Positions 52,305 through 63,517 of a DNA stretch of 64,000 nucleotides are shown in pieces. The number at the start of each line of letters is the position of its first letter. The first letter of the stretch is position 1. The stretch covers positions 30,165 through 94,164 of the forward strand of contig NZ_BPMA01000028.1 of assembly GCF_026005215.1 (NCBI RefSeq), given 5' to 3'. The notes under the pieces are model-generated. The model was not told the origin of the DNA. It saw only the letters and a list, made by a program, of their open reading frames with translations, and ran no database searches. The position numbers were made by a program, and so were the translations under genes. This stretch comes from Capnocytophaga catalasegens (GTDB lineage Bacteria > Bacteroidota > Bacteroidia > Flavobacteriales > Flavobacteriaceae).

Positions 52305-54977
52305 CTAAAAATCTAAACTTGTTTGTATATCTTGCGAGGTTTCAGTTTCATTATTTTCTTCTTCCTGAATTATTCCTTCTACAATTTCTTCTGAAAATTC
52401 CTCTTCTTGCTCTTGATATACAAGCGGTTCTAAGGAGATAATTTCTTTAATTTTGTCCGTAGTCAATTGATTTCCAAGAGCTTTTATTCCTTTTATTGAG
52501 ATAAATTCTTCCAAATTGACTGATAAGTTTGTTGCCAAAGGTGCTTTATTTGTTTTTGCAAAAACAACTTCTGCCATTGGTCGCCATTCTGTCGAGACGA
52601 AAAGCAACTGTGATTTGGCATTTTCACCTATAACATTTTCCTCTCGATTGGGGTTTTCAACCAAAAATCGTTTTACGAATGTTCGGTCTTTTTCTCCTTC
52701 GTAATAAATAACAGAAATGGGTTTTTCGGGAATCCATTTTTCGATAATGAGCAAATTGGGGTCAAAATGCAATGACATATCAGGAACAACCGTTTTTATA
52801 TTTCCTTCTTTGGAAATGAGCAAAATGCGGTCTTCTCCCTTGAACGCTCCGAGCAAATTGCCTCGTTGGTCGGTATTGAGTCGATGCACAATAGGGTCAA
52901 ACCATATCTTACGAGGTTTTAAAGTTGAAACGCCTTTTTCTTTCAAATCAATTCGCTTAACAGGGTATTTACTAACAATATTTCCTCGAGAAGAACGTCC
53001 TTTGATGAGAATATCGGCAAAATTGATATCCCATTTGAGCTTTTTGATATTACCCATTTGACGCAAATTCACGGTAATAATTTCAGCCTCTCCATTGGGG
53101 TTAGCAGAGAAATAAAGCACTGATGATTTTTGTTTCTCACGCTTACTTGCTGAAAAAAGTTTGCCTTTGTCATCTTCTTTTTGCTCTTGAATTGGTTCAA
53201 CAACCTCGTACTCTTTGTCACGAATAATTCCCGTTACGGTAAAGCGTTTTATATATGCAAAATTGTCATTTCCGTTTTTATATACCATATTATAAACGGT
53301 ACGTTTGTCATTCTTTTTGAAAACTCCTACGTGAAGAATATCTTTACCCACGTATGTTTTTTCAGAAACTTTGGTAATTATCATTTTTCCTTCGCTGGTA
53401 AAGACAATTACGTCGTCAATATCGCTACAATCGGCTACAAATTCGTCTTTTCTGAGTGATGTACCTACAAAACCTTCTTGTCGATTAACATACAATTTCA
53501 AGTTGCGCATAACCACTTTGGTTGCTTCAATATCATCAAATGGACGAATTTCAGTTTTGCGTTCGCGCCCTTTTCCATAAGTGTCTTTCAGACGTTTAAA
53601 ATAGTCAATCGCATACGGAATTAAAGCTGCTAAGTGTGCTTTAATTTCGGCTATTTTTTCTTCAATTTTGGCAATATTTTCATCTGCTTTATACGAATCA
53701 AAACGTGTGATGCGAATCATCGGAATTTGTGTAAGACGTTGCAAATCATCATCGTTTATTTCTCGTACAAAACTGGCTTTGAAAGACTCAAAACGATTGT
53801 ACAAATATTGATACAATGTTTCTCTATCCGAATATAACTTAAAGTCAATATACATTTCTTCTCGGATAAAAATCTTTTCTAATGATGCAAAATGCCATTT
53901 TTCTTGCTCTTCTGCCAGTTGTATTTCGAGTTCTTTTTTGAGCAAAGCGAGTGTTCGCTCAGTACTACGACGCAATATTTCAGACACCCCGATAAACAAT
54001 GGGCGGTTGTTTTCAATCACGCAACAAAGCGGTGAGATAGACGTTTCACAATCAGTAAAAGCATACAAAGCATCAATGGTTTTATCAGGAGAAATTCCCG
54101 GAGGAAGATGTACCAGAATTTCAACATTTTCCGAAGTATTATCATCTACCTTTTTAATTTTTATTTTGCCTTTTTCATTGGCTTTCAAAATAGAATCAAT
54201 CAATGAAGAAGTGGTTGTGCTAAAAGGTATCTCACTGATTTTCAGAGTTTGTTTGTCCTCTTGCGAAATTTTGGCACGTACGCGAATGCGCCCTCCTCTT
54301 TCCCCATCATTATAATTAGAAACATCAATAATCCCAGCAGTTGGAAAGTCTGGATACAATTCAAAATTTTGTCCTTTGAGGTGTTTTATCGATGCATCAA
54401 TAAGTTCATTAAAATTATGAGGCAAAATTTTGGTAGAAAGCCCCACGGCAATACCTTCGGCACCTTGTACCAAAAGCAAAGGAAACTTGACAGGTAGGTG
54501 TATCGGTTCGTCATTACGTCCATCGTAACTTTTTTGCCATTGAGTAACTTTCGGGCTATAAACTACATCAAGGGCAAACTTAGACAAGCGGGCTTCGATA
54601 TAACGAGGCGCAGCAGCAGCATCGCCTGTTAAGATATTTCCCCAGTTTCCCTGCGTATCAATCAGAAGTTCTTTTTGCCCAATTTGTACCATCGCATCAC
54701 CAATACTGGCATCACCATGAGGGTGATACTTCATAGTATGCCCTACGACATTGGCAACTTTGTTATAACGTCCATCTTCTAACTCTTTGAGAGAGTGCAT
54801 AATACGACGCTGTACGGGTTTGAATCCGTCTTCAAGAGCAGGAACAGCACGCTCCAAAATCACATACGAAGCATAGTCCAAAAACCAGTTTTCATACATT
54901 CCTGTAATCTTGGTAATAGAGACTTCTTGTGGGTGATTTTCTTCTGTATGTGGTGTTATTTCTTCTTGTTCGTCCAT
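52305..54977 (-). CDS. parC: DNA topoisomerase IV subunit A
   Basis: An 890-residue type IIA topoisomerase A subunit. The catalytic tyrosine lies in AAPRYIEARLSKFA (about residue 130), and the quinolone-resistance region upstream reads HTMKYHPHGDASIGDAMV. A tower/coiled-coil region and a C-terminal beta-pinwheel follow, ending in an acidic tail (QEEEFSEEIVEG). The C-terminal domain lacks an obvious GyrA box, so ParC is preferred over GyrA. It decatenates daughter chromosomes. parE is not adjacent within the window. Confidence 0.88.
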   Translation of the reverse strand: MDEQEEITPHTEENHPQEVSITKITGMYENWFLDYASYVILERAVPALEDGFKPVQRRIMHSLKELEDGRYNKVANVVGHTMKYHPHGDASIGDAMVQIGQKELLIDTQGNWGNILTGDAAAAPRYIEARLSKFALDVVYSPKVTQWQKSYDGRNDEPIHLPVKFPLLLVQGAEGIAVGLSTKILPHNFNELIDASIKHLKGQNFELYPDFPTAGIIDVSNYNDGERGGRIRVRAKISQEDKQTLKISEIPFSTTTSSLIDSILKANEKGKIKIKKVDDNTSENVEILVHLPPGISPDKTIDALYAFTDCETSISPLCCVIENNRPLFIGVSEILRRSTERTLALLKKELEIQLAEEQEKWHFASLEKIFIREEMYIDFKLYSDRETLYQYLYNRFESFKASFVREINDDDLQRLTQIPMIRITRFDSYKADENIAKIEEKIAEIKAHLAALIPYAIDYFKRLKDTYGKGRERKTEIRPFDDIEATKVVMRNLKLYVNRQEGFVGTSLRKDEFVADCSDIDDVIVFTSEGKMIITKVSEKTYVGKDILHVGVFKKNDKRTVYNMVYKNGNDNFAYIKRFTVTGIIRDKEYEVVEPIQEQKEDDKGKLFSASKREKQKSSVLYFSANPNGEAEIITVNLRQMGNIKKLKWDINFADILIKGRSSRGNIVSKYPVKRIDLKEKGVSTLKPRKIWFDPIVHRLNTDQRGNLLGAFKGEDRILLISKEGNIKTVVPDMSLHFDPNLLIIEKWIPEKPISVIYYEGEKDRTFVKRFLVENPNREENVIGENAKSQLLFVSTEWRPMAEVVFAKTNKAPLATNLSVNLEEFISIKGIKALGNQLTTDKIKEIISLEPLVYQEQEEEFSEEIVEGIIQEEENNETETSQDIQTSLDF

Positions 54978-55269
54978 AAATCAATGGTGATTAAAAGTGT
55001 CGCAAGTTACAAAAAAATAATGAATTGATGTGTATGTTTGTAATCAAAACTTTATATATAAAAGGCTACTTTTTGTCAATTTTATTTTCAGAAAAACATT
55101 TACCTTGTTTTTGAAATAAAAATGTCACTTCTTAGAATATCTTTATAAAAAATATATGAATTCATTTAACTTTTCTTTTGACGATGAAAAAATGATAAAA
55201 CTCCTACTTATATTATTCTTTTTTACATCGAAATAATTTAAAAATATCTCATTTTTAAATATAAAATAG

Positions 55270-55277
55270 TATTTTTG
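55270..55277 (+). promoter_or_regulatory. -7 element of the ftsW-murG unit
   Basis: TATTTTTG, an exact consensus, 23 bases before the ATG at 55300. Confidence 0.6.
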
Positions 55278-55299
55278 CAACGGATTGAAAATATTCAAA

Positions 55300-56559
55300 A
55301 TGCAATTTATTTCAAAATATTTAAAAGGAGATTTGGCACTATGGGGAATTATTTTTCTCTTTGCTTTTATTTCTTTTTTGCCTGTATATAGTGCCAGTAG
55401 TAACTTAACATATGTAGTGGGCAAAGGTACACCTTCGGAGTATTTGGCTCGACATTTTATCCTTATTTTGTGCGGATTAGCTATTATTTTTGTAGTACAT
55501 CGTTTTCCATATCGTTTTTTTCGCCCCATATCGCGTATTGGAATAATGATTTCAATAATCTTACTCTTTGTTGCCCTAATGAAAGGAACCACTATTGAAG
55601 GAGCCAATGCCAGCCGTTGGTTATATATTTTCGGTATTTCCTTTCAGCCTTCGGCATTGGCACTTATTTTTTTGATGATGTACGTTGCTTCATACTTAGC
55701 AGATAATTACAACAATCAAATTACATTCCAAGGGAGTTTTTACGCACTTTGGCTTCCAACTTTTATTATAGTAGGACTAGTTGTAATTGCCAATCTTTCT
55801 ACAGGTGTAATAATATTTTCTATGGTTCTTACCCTTGTTATTATTGGCAAATATCCTATCAAATATTTATTTAATATTGGTATGATTGGAGCGCTACTAA
55901 TGACTTTGTTTGTACTAACAGCCAAAGCCTTTCCTGATGCTTTTCCCAATCGGGTAGATACTTGGATAAGTCGTATAGAAAATTTCATTTCGGACAATCC
56001 AGATGATAAAGATACTTATCAAATTGACCACTCCAAAATGGCTATTGCCTCGGGCGGACTTACTGGCGTAGGTGCTGGGAAAAGCGTAATGAAGCATTTC
56101 CTTCCGCAAAGTTCATCAGATTTTATTTTTGCAATTATCATAGAAGAATTTGGAATTGTCATTGGAGGAATTGGTCTTATTCTCCTCTATTGTATGATGC
56201 TCTTACGTATCATTGTTATCTCTCACAAAGCCTCTACAATTTTTGGTAAATTATTAGTCTTAGGAGCAGGTCTTCCTGTTGTTTTTCAAGCATTTGTCAA
56301 TATGGGGGTTTCAGTAGGATTACTTCCTGTTACTGGACAAACACTTCCTTTTATAACTAGTGGAGGAACATCTATTTGGATGACGTGCTTATCAATGGGT
56401 ATTATTCTTTCGGTAAGTGCACGAGAACAATCCAAGACAAAAAATACTAATACTCATATTAAAAGAAAACAACCAACTCATACAGACCAAGGTGAAGATA
56501 TTTCTTCGGAAAATAATCTTGCAAGAGAAACTATAGAAGAAATCGCATTACAAGATTAA
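55300..56559 (+). CDS. ftsW: SEDS-family peptidoglycan polymerase FtsW
   Basis: About 419 residues from ATG 55300 (MQFISKYLKGD); an upstream in-frame TTG at 55285 sits too close to the promoter. Ten or so transmembrane helices and SEDS signatures are present: GANASRWLYIFGISFQPSALA, a catalytic-region aspartate in the DTWISRIENFISD loop, and NMGVSVGLLPVTGQTLPFITSGGTS near the end. It polymerises septal glycan strands from lipid II. The C-terminal tail is charged and cytoplasmic. It pairs with murG 15 bases later, as in the dcw cluster, but the other cluster genes are absent. Confidence 0.9.
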   Translation: MQFISKYLKGDLALWGIIFLFAFISFLPVYSASSNLTYVVGKGTPSEYLARHFILILCGLAIIFVVHRFPYRFFRPISRIGIMISIILLFVALMKGTTIEGANASRWLYIFGISFQPSALALIFLMMYVASYLADNYNNQITFQGSFYALWLPTFIIVGLVVIANLSTGVIIFSMVLTLVIIGKYPIKYLFNIGMIGALLMTLFVLTAKAFPDAFPNRVDTWISRIENFISDNPDDKDTYQIDHSKMAIASGGLTGVGAGKSVMKHFLPQSSSDFIFAIIIEEFGIVIGGIGLILLYCMMLLRIIVISHKASTIFGKLLVLGAGLPVVFQAFVNMGVSVGLLPVTGQTLPFITSGGTSIWMTCLSMGIILSVSAREQSKTKNTNTHIKRKQPTHTDQGEDISSENNLARETIEEIALQD

Positions 56560-56574
56560 ATAATACTTTTATTT

Positions 56575-57669
56575 ATGAAAAAATTTATCATTTCAGGAGG
56601 AGGAACAGGAGGGCATATTTACCCAGCCATAGCCATTGCTGACGAACTTAAACGGCGCTATCCCGAAGCCCAGTTCCTTTTCGTAGGAGCAAAAGGACGT
56701 ATGGAAATGCAAAAAGTTCCCGAAGCGGGCTACGCCATTGAAGGTTTATGGATTTCAGGATTACAACGAAAACTTACGTGGGATAACCTTTTCTTTCCTC
56801 TGAAACTTGTAAGCAGTTTATGGAAAGCTTGGCAAATTATCAAAAAATTTCGCCCCGATGTGGTTATCGGTACAGGCGGATACGCTTCTGCTCCAATGCT
56901 CAAAATGGCTCAATGGACAGGAATTCCATACTTTATTCAAGAACAAAATTCGTTGGCAGGAGTTACTAACAAATGGATTGCTAAGGGAGCTGAAAAAATT
57001 TTCGTTGCTTATCAAGGAATGGAACGTTTTTTTCCAAAAGAAAAAATCTTCTTAACAGGAAATCCCGTTCGGCAAGATTTACTTCAAATAGAAGCAAAAA
57101 GAGAACAAGCATTTGCTCATTTTTCCTTGCAAAAAGAAAAACCTACACTACTTGTCTTGGGAGGAAGTTTAGGAGCAAGAGCTATCAATCAACTTATTGA
57201 AAATCAGTTAGATTTATTTGAAAAATCAGGTATACAAGTACTTTGGCAATGTGGGAAAATGTACTACGAAATATACAAAAAATACGATAACCAAAATGTA
57301 CGTGTGCTTCCTTTTGTCAGAAAAATAGACCAAGCCTATGCCCTTTCTGATGTTATCATTTCGCGAGCAGGAGCAAGTTCTGTAAGTGAGTTGTGTATTG
57401 TTGGCAAACCCGTTATTTTTATCCCTTCGCCCAATGTAGCTGAAGACCATCAAACCAAAAATGCCCAAGCTATCGCTCAACATAATGCTGCTATTCTAAT
57501 AAAAGAAAATGAACTTACAGCACGCTTTGTTTCAGAATTTTCCGAACTAATTTTTTCACTTCAAAAACAGAAATCATTGTCTGAAGAAATTAAAAAACTA
57601 GCACTACCCAATGCTACACAAACTATTGTTAATGAAATAGTTATGAGTATTGAAAATACTAAATTATAA
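56575..57669 (+). CDS. murG: Undecaprenyl-PP-MurNAc-pentapeptide GlcNAc transferase
   Basis: A 364-residue GT28 glycosyltransferase that converts lipid I to lipid II at the inner face of the membrane. The N-terminal [15 protein letters not shown] loop, the [13 protein letters not shown] segment and the C-terminal UDP-GlcNAc-binding region ([43 protein letters not shown]) are all intact. It is in an operon with ftsW, supplying the substrate that FtsW polymerises. Confidence 0.95.
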   Translation: MKKFIISGGGTGGHIYPAIAIADELKRRYPEAQFLFVGAKGRMEMQKVPEAGYAIEGLWISGLQRKLTWDNLFFPLKLVSSLWKAWQIIKKFRPDVVIGTGGYASAPMLKMAQWTGIPYFIQEQNSLAGVTNKWIAKGAEKIFVAYQGMERFFPKEKIFLTGNPVRQDLLQIEAKREQAFAHFSLQKEKPTLLVLGGSLGARAINQLIENQLDLFEKSGIQVLWQCGKMYYEIYKKYDNQNVRVLPFVRKIDQAYALSDVIISRAGASSVSELCIVGKPVIFIPSPNVAEDHQTKNAQAIAQHNAAILIKENELTARFVSEFSELIFSLQKQKSLSEEIKKLALPNATQTIVNEIVMSIENTKL

Positions 57670-57689
57670 TTTAAGTTTGTACTGAAAAT

Positions 57690-59891
57690 TTAGATACGAA
57701 ATACTTTATCAACACCTGTTAGTTCCGAAAGTCCATCAATTAGGGAATTAAGAGCTACATTATTATTAACCGATACGGTAATTTCTCCTTGAAAAACACC
57801 TCCCGAAGTGTTAAAATGTATATCTGTAATAGTAATATTGTGGTGCGAATGAATGTAGTTGGTAATATCTCCAACTAATCCTTTTCGGTCGATGCCTGTC
57901 AGCTTTACAGAAACTTCATATTCGCGTTCACTTGATTTTATCCATCGAGCGGGTAGAATACGATATGCATAGTTTGAATGCATCGAAAGTGCATTGGGAC
58001 AATTTTTCTTATGTACTTTTATTCCTTCATTGATAGTTATAAATCCGAAAATACTATCACCTGGTATCGGATTACAACACTTGGCAAAACTATAATCAAG
58101 AGTTTCTCCATCTTTCCCAAAAACAATTAAATCGTAATCTTTTTTGTCTTTCGCTTTATCTTTTACTTCTTGTCCTGCTGATTTTTTTCGGAAGAAATTA
58201 AAACTGAAAATAGACGTATTGCGACTCGAAGCGAAGTCTTTAAGCATCTGATTGTTAATATCATTGGTTGCTACTTGATAGAATATATCCAAACTTGTTT
58301 TCACTTTGAAATACGTAACTAACTCATTAACAACATCTTCTGTAAGAACAATTTTAAGTTGTTTGAGCTTGCGCCGAAGTATTTCCTTGCCTTCTTCGGC
58401 AACTTCTTTTTTGGTTTCGCGTAGTGCCGATTTGATTTTTGACAATGCACGAGCCGTTGTTGCATAATCAAGCCAACTTTGACTGGGAGCTGCATTTTCA
58501 GCAGTAATAATCTCAACTTGGTCTCCACTTTTGAGCTTGTAATTCAGCGGAACAAGTTTATTATTAACCTTTGCTCCTCGTGTGTGCATGCCTACTTCAG
58601 AGTGAATACTGAAAGCAAAATCTAAGGGAGTAGCTCCTTTGGGAAGCGATTTTAATTCTCCATTGGGAGTAAAAACAAAAATTTCTTTCGCGTAGAGATT
58701 TAATTTAAAATCTTCAACAAAATCAACTGCATTGCCTTCACTATTTTCAAGAACTTCTTGCAAGCGATTCAGCCACGCATCTATTCCTTGTTCTTTCTGC
58801 TCTCCATGCTTGTATTTGAAGTGTGCAGCGTATCCTTTTTCAGCTATTTCGTGCATTCGTTTACTGCGTATTTGAACTTCGACCCAGTGACTTTTGGGTC
58901 CCATAACGGTAATATGTAGGGCTTCATATCCCGTAGATTTAGGTGCTGAAATCCAATCGCGCAAACGAGTAGGATTTGGTTGAAAATGGTCTGTTACGAT
59001 AGAATATATTTTCCAAGCCAAAAATTTTTCGTTATGAGCATCACTTTTATAAACAATACGGATTGCAAACTTATCATACACTTCTTCATACGAAATATCC
59101 TTGGCTTTCATTTTCTTATAGATAGAAAATATTGATTTGGGGCGTCCTTTTATGTAACAATCAATCCCCTCTTTGTCAAGTGCTTGCTTGATAATTTGTG
59201 AAAATTCTTCAATATATGTATTTTGTTCTTCTTTTGAATTTTCAATTTTGCTAAGAATGGAAAAATAACGCTTGGGCTTGGTGTATTTTAGTCCCAAATC
59301 TTCCAGCTCGGTTTTGATATTATACAACCCGATACGATGAGCCAATGGAGCATAAATATACAAGGTTTCAGAGGCAATTTTCTCTTGTTTGTACATTGGC
59401 ATTGACTCCATCGTTTGCATATTGTGCAAGCGGTCTGCTATTTTGATAAGAATAACACGTACATCATCATTGAGCGTTAGAAGCATTTTTCGGAAGTTTT
59501 CTGCCTGAACCGAAACATCTGTATCTCGACTCAGATGAGATATTTTGGTCAGACCTTGTACAATTTTGGCAACAGTTTCTCCAAAAAGATTTCGTATGTC
59601 TTCAATGGTGTATTCGGTATCTTCAACCACATCGTGGAGCAAAGCTGATGCAATAGAAATGGCATCTAATCCTATTTTAGAGGCTACTATTTTGGCGACA
59701 GCTATAGGGTGATATATGTAAGGTTCGCCACTTTTACGTCGTTGAAACTTGTGAGCATCAACTGCCATGTCAAATGCTTTACGAATGAGCTTTTTGTCAT
59801 CATCAGATAGCGTTTGGTAGCTAATTCTTAGGAGTTCTTTATATTCTTGGGTAATAATTTTACTTTCCTCTGCCGAATATGCATTTTCCAT
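57690..59891 (-). CDS. Bifunctional (p)ppGpp synthetase/hydrolase, RelA/SpoT (Rel) type
   Basis: A 733-residue alarmone enzyme. The HD hydrolase domain has YIYHPIAVA and LLHDVVEDTEYT; the synthetase domain follows with RIVYKSD, DWISAPKSTGYEALHITVMGP and VEVQIRSKRMHEIAEKGYAAH. A TGS domain starts at IFVFTPNGELKSLPKGATPLDFA, then a zinc-finger-like CCNPIPGD region, and an ACT domain ends the protein. Both catalytic sites look complete, so it can make and degrade (p)ppGpp. It is the only such gene in the window. Confidence 0.93.
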   Translation of the reverse strand: MENAYSAEESKIITQEYKELLRISYQTLSDDDKKLIRKAFDMAVDAHKFQRRKSGEPYIYHPIAVAKIVASKIGLDAISIASALLHDVVEDTEYTIEDIRNLFGETVAKIVQGLTKISHLSRDTDVSVQAENFRKMLLTLNDDVRVILIKIADRLHNMQTMESMPMYKQEKIASETLYIYAPLAHRIGLYNIKTELEDLGLKYTKPKRYFSILSKIENSKEEQNTYIEEFSQIIKQALDKEGIDCYIKGRPKSIFSIYKKMKAKDISYEEVYDKFAIRIVYKSDAHNEKFLAWKIYSIVTDHFQPNPTRLRDWISAPKSTGYEALHITVMGPKSHWVEVQIRSKRMHEIAEKGYAAHFKYKHGEQKEQGIDAWLNRLQEVLENSEGNAVDFVEDFKLNLYAKEIFVFTPNGELKSLPKGATPLDFAFSIHSEVGMHTRGAKVNNKLVPLNYKLKSGDQVEIITAENAAPSQSWLDYATTARALSKIKSALRETKKEVAEEGKEILRRKLKQLKIVLTEDVVNELVTYFKVKTSLDIFYQVATNDINNQMLKDFASSRNTSIFSFNFFRKKSAGQEVKDKAKDKKDYDLIVFGKDGETLDYSFAKCCNPIPGDSIFGFITINEGIKVHKKNCPNALSMHSNYAYRILPARWIKSSEREYEVSVKLTGIDRKGLVGDITNYIHSHHNITITDIHFNTSGGVFQGEITVSVNNNVALNSLIDGLSELTGVDKVFRI

Positions 59892-60006
59892 AATTTGCTA
59901 AAAATTAGAGTGTTTTGTACGATGCCCTAAAATTATAAATTTTTTTTCAATCTTTGGCAAAAACAAAAAAAAAATATTTTGAAATATGACTAAATATTTT
60001 TTAGAC

Positions 60007-62147
60007 TTAAATCAAACTCTGCTTATTCCATAGCGTGTAATAAAGATTTTGCTTGTGCAAAAGTTCGTGATGCGAACCTTGTTCAACAACTTGTCCATTG
60101 TGCATTACTAGAATAGTATCTGCGTGAGCAATAGTGCTTAGTCTGTGAGCAATGACAATCATTGTTTTGCCTTGACTTTTGAAATCTTGAAGTGTTTGTT
60201 GTATAACTTGTTCCGATTCCGTATCCAGAGAAGAAGTAGCTTCATCCAAAATCAAAATTTCAGGATTTTTGTACAAAGCACGTGCAATGGCTATTCGCTG
60301 TTTTTGTCCGCCAGAGAGTTGTGAGCCATTTTCGCCCAAATAGGTTTGAAAGCCGTTAGGTAGTTTTTCTACAAAATCAAGAATTCCTAAATTTTTTGTT
60401 ATATCAATAATGCGCTGCAAATTTGGAAAATCATCACCCATAGCAATATTTTCAATTACATTTCCTGAAAATAAATCAATCTGTTGGGGAACAACCGAAA
60501 CAAATGAGCGTAACGAATAGTTTGAAATTTGTGAAACATCATAATTTCCTATAGTGATTTTACCACTTTTGAGCGGATACGAATTCTGTAACAAACAGGC
60601 TAAGGTAGTTTTGCCCGAGCCACTCTCTCCAACAATTGCCGTTGTTTTTCCTTTTTCGATAACACAAGTAAAATTTTGAAAAACATCTGTGGAGTGCCGT
60701 AGCTGAAAAATATATTTTTAAAATGTATATCTCCGATATCCTGCGCCGATAGCTCTATTTTTTCAGTAATTTCTTCACGCTCTAAATCCATAATTTCAAA
60801 TAGACGGTCGGCTGCAATAAGGGCATTTTGAATGGTTTTATTCATTGTGATAAGCTGAGAAACTGGACTTGTAAAATACCCAATCAGTGCGTAAAACGAT
60901 AATAATTCGTCGGGTGTGATTTCCCTTTCTATCACATAAAAAGACCCCACCCAGAGCAAAATAATAGTAAAAAGACGCGATAAAAATTCGGAAGAATTGC
61001 TCGAAAATAATGAATTGAGAACCGATTTGTAAATGGTTTTGAGCAAGATAGAAAAACGATTATCGGTTTTGTTGTTAGCAAAAGTTTCTGTTCCGAATTG
61101 TTTTATTGTTTTTACAGCGTTTAACGACTCTACCAAGTGTGATTCCAGTTCGGCGCTCTCTTCCATCATTTTTCGTTCTACCTTTTTGTTTAATCGATTG
61201 GTTAGCCAATAAACCAACGCATAAAACGAAATGACTAATGCGATGATTAAAGCCAGCTTCCAATAATAAGTAAACATTAGTGCAAAGGAAAAAATAACAA
61301 TAAATATATTAACAAAAATCTGTATGGAAACATCATTGATAAAAACCCGTATTTTCACGGCGTCATTCACTCGTGAGATAATTTCTCCGACTTTCATCGT
61401 ATCAAAAAAACGCTGGGGAAGTTTTAATAGGTGTTTGTAATATCCCAAAATTAAATATTTGTCAATTTTTTGCCCCGTTTGTAAGACTAAAATGCTCTTT
61501 ATCACCGAAATAAATACCTGAACTAAAAGAATTAAAACCATAGCAACGAAAAGTAAATTAAGCAAACGAACATTTCCGTCAATAAGTACATAATCGGTTA
61601 TTTTTTCAATGTATATAGAGGTTGAAAGCCCTAAAATTGTGTAAATCAAAGCTCCTATAAGAGCCTGTAAAAAAATGCTTTTGTGAGGTTTTACCAGATG
61701 CCAAAAACGAGTGTAAAGGCTTGTGCTTTCGTCTTTTTGTTCAAAATATTGGTTGGGTTCTAACAAGATGAGAATTCCTGTCCAAATTTTTGAAAAATCG
61801 TCAATAGAATGCTCTTCGGTTTTGCCAAAAGCAGGGTCCATTATGGTAATTTTCTGTTTGGAAACCTTGTAAATCACCACATAGTGTTGTAGCTGATTGG
61901 GTAATATAATGTGAGCTATGGCAGGTAGCGGAATTTCAGTAAGTGCGTCCAAGTTTCCTTTTACACCTTTGGCATTAAAGCCCATTTTTTCAAGACCTTC
62001 TACTAAGCCCAGAGCGTTTGTCCCTCGCTTGTCAGTATGGCATAATTGTCTAATTTTTGCAATAGGCATTTTCAGCCCATAATGTCCCGCCACCGAAGCC
62101 AAACAAGCGGCTCCACAATCGCAAATATCGTGTTGTTTGACATTCAT
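60007..62147 (-). pseudogene. C39-peptidase ABC exporter (bacteriocin/peptide type), frameshifted in Walker A region
   Basis: Two frames combine into a standard peptidase-containing ABC transporter of about 713 residues. The N-terminal C39 peptidase keeps its triad: Cys11 in ICDCGAACL, His in LQHYVVIYKV and Asp in IMDPAFG. The six-helix membrane domain follows. The frame breaks after FSYGTPQMFFK near 60670-60680; one extra base in the A/T run would give the expected NFTCVIEKGKTTAIVGESG and SGSGKTT (Walker A). The second frame has LSGGQKQRIAIARAL, the Walker B LILDEATSS and the H-loop. Such proteins cleave leader peptides after double glycine and export the rest. Confidence 0.85.
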
Positions 62148-62148
62148 T

Positions 62149-63237
62149 TTAACTATCCATTAGTTTCGGGTTAAACCAATTGTCGGCTCTGTCAAAAAGA
62201 AGCTGCCAAAGTGTTCTATCTTGCAGGTAAAAACGAGCTGTCAAAGTCATTCCTTTGCTGATTTGCCCTTGATAACCATTGCGCAGTGTCAGAAAATTTT
62301 CTTGTATCGTACAACGAACACGAAAAAAAGACTCTCCTGTTTGCTGATTTACACTGATATTTTGGTCAATATCTGTAACGATGCCTTGTGCCAAGCCCCA
62401 TTGATTGTAGTTGTATGTATCTATCTGAAAATTAACCTTTTGACCTTAATTGATAAAACCTATATCTTTGGGTGATACTAAGCACTCGGTGATGAGATGC
62501 TCTTCGGGAGAAATTTCACCTATTTGTTGTCCTTGTTGTAAGAAATTGCCAGTTTGAAGCCCCGAAAAATTAACTAACCGACCCGAAATGGGGGCTACTA
62601 TGAAATAGTTTTTTTCTTCTTGTAAGAGTTTTTCTTTATCAGAATACAAATTTTTGACAAGGCGTTCTATCTCTCTTTTTTGAGTTTGCCAAGTGGCTAA
62701 CTGTTGCTCACGAAGGCTAAATAACTGGCGTTGAAGTTCTTGATGTACATAGAAATTTTTTTCGTATTGGGCGTGAGAAATAATATCTTTCTGATAGAGT
62801 TCGTCTGCTCGTTCAAGTTCTTTTTCTGCCAAGGTAAGTTGTGCCTGTATTTGGGCTTTTTTTTCCTCGAAAGAGGTAGCCTCTTTCTGATATTGCCCTG
62901 TTTTGAGATTGGTAAAATTGTTTTTGACCAACTGAGTAAGGTCTGCCAGTTGCAGTTGATAGTCCGTTGATTGTGATTGTAGAAGTTCTTTTTGTGTTTC
63001 CAAAACTTCGGTAGTAATAACCAAAAGCGTATCTCCTTTGGTTATTATTTGATTGTTTTTGACAAGCGAAATAGCCTTTATCCTACCACTTATAAGCGAA
63101 GTAATAGCCGTATTTTCGAGCTCTGACCTTACTTGCCCACGTGCCGAAACCGAAATAGGAATTTTTATTAGCGGTAAGGCAATAAAAACAGCTATTACAC
63201 AAGTTAGTACGGTTTTGTAAATGATATTGTTAGGCAT
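62149..63237 (-). pseudogene. HlyD-family secretion adaptor with internal stop
   Basis: One frame of 363 codons carries a TAA at 62446-62448, splitting KDIGFIN from GQKVNFQIDTYNYN. The N-terminus has one membrane helix (VLTCVIAVFIALPLI), a lipoyl half motif (SARGQVRSELENTAITSLISGRIKAI), a long coiled-coil hairpin (about 85-200) and the second lipoyl half (FIVAPISGRLVNFSGLQTGNFLQQGQ). The beta-barrel end lies after the stop. It is the natural partner of the C39 exporter, whose ATG lies one base past this gene's stop. Loss of both suggests the export system is dead or recently inactivated. Confidence 0.85.
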
Positions 63238-63246
63238 AAGAAAAGT

Positions 63247-63273
63247 AAGAGGTTAGCTATGTAGCCTCTTTTT
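63247..63273 (+). terminator. Hairpin with T run upstream of the HlyD gene
   Basis: AAGAGGTTA-GCTATG-TAGCCTCTT then TTTTT on the plus strand. On the minus strand it falls in the hlyD leader, where it might act as an attenuator. Confidence 0.5.
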
Positions 63274-63373
63274 AATTTAATAGATTGAGATTTTTGTATG
63301 GATAAACTAAAAGATAACTAATTGTATCTCTTGGAAAAACAATTATATTACTTATTATTTTATTATCTTTTTT

Positions 63374-63404
63374 AAAAAAGCGGTTTCTGCGGTAGAAACC
63401 GCTT
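63374..63404 (-). terminator. Terminator for the small membrane-protein genes
   Basis: AAGCGGTTTCT-GCGGT-AGAAACCGCTT, a perfect 11-bp stem followed on the minus strand by six T. Confidence 0.85.
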
Positions 63405-63517
63405 TGATAAAGAGTTGTAAATTTTGCACAAAGAACTATCAATATAAAACTTTTGAATACAAGTTCCATAAAGTTTTATCTACAATAATCTTCTTTGCTT
63501 TCTCTATTCTTAGAATA

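Noticed and set aside
63272..63469. A 65-codon minus-strand frame between the HlyD gene and the small membrane-protein genes
   Set aside because: A strong rho-independent terminator (63374-63404) lies inside it, so it is unlikely to be translated as a gene.
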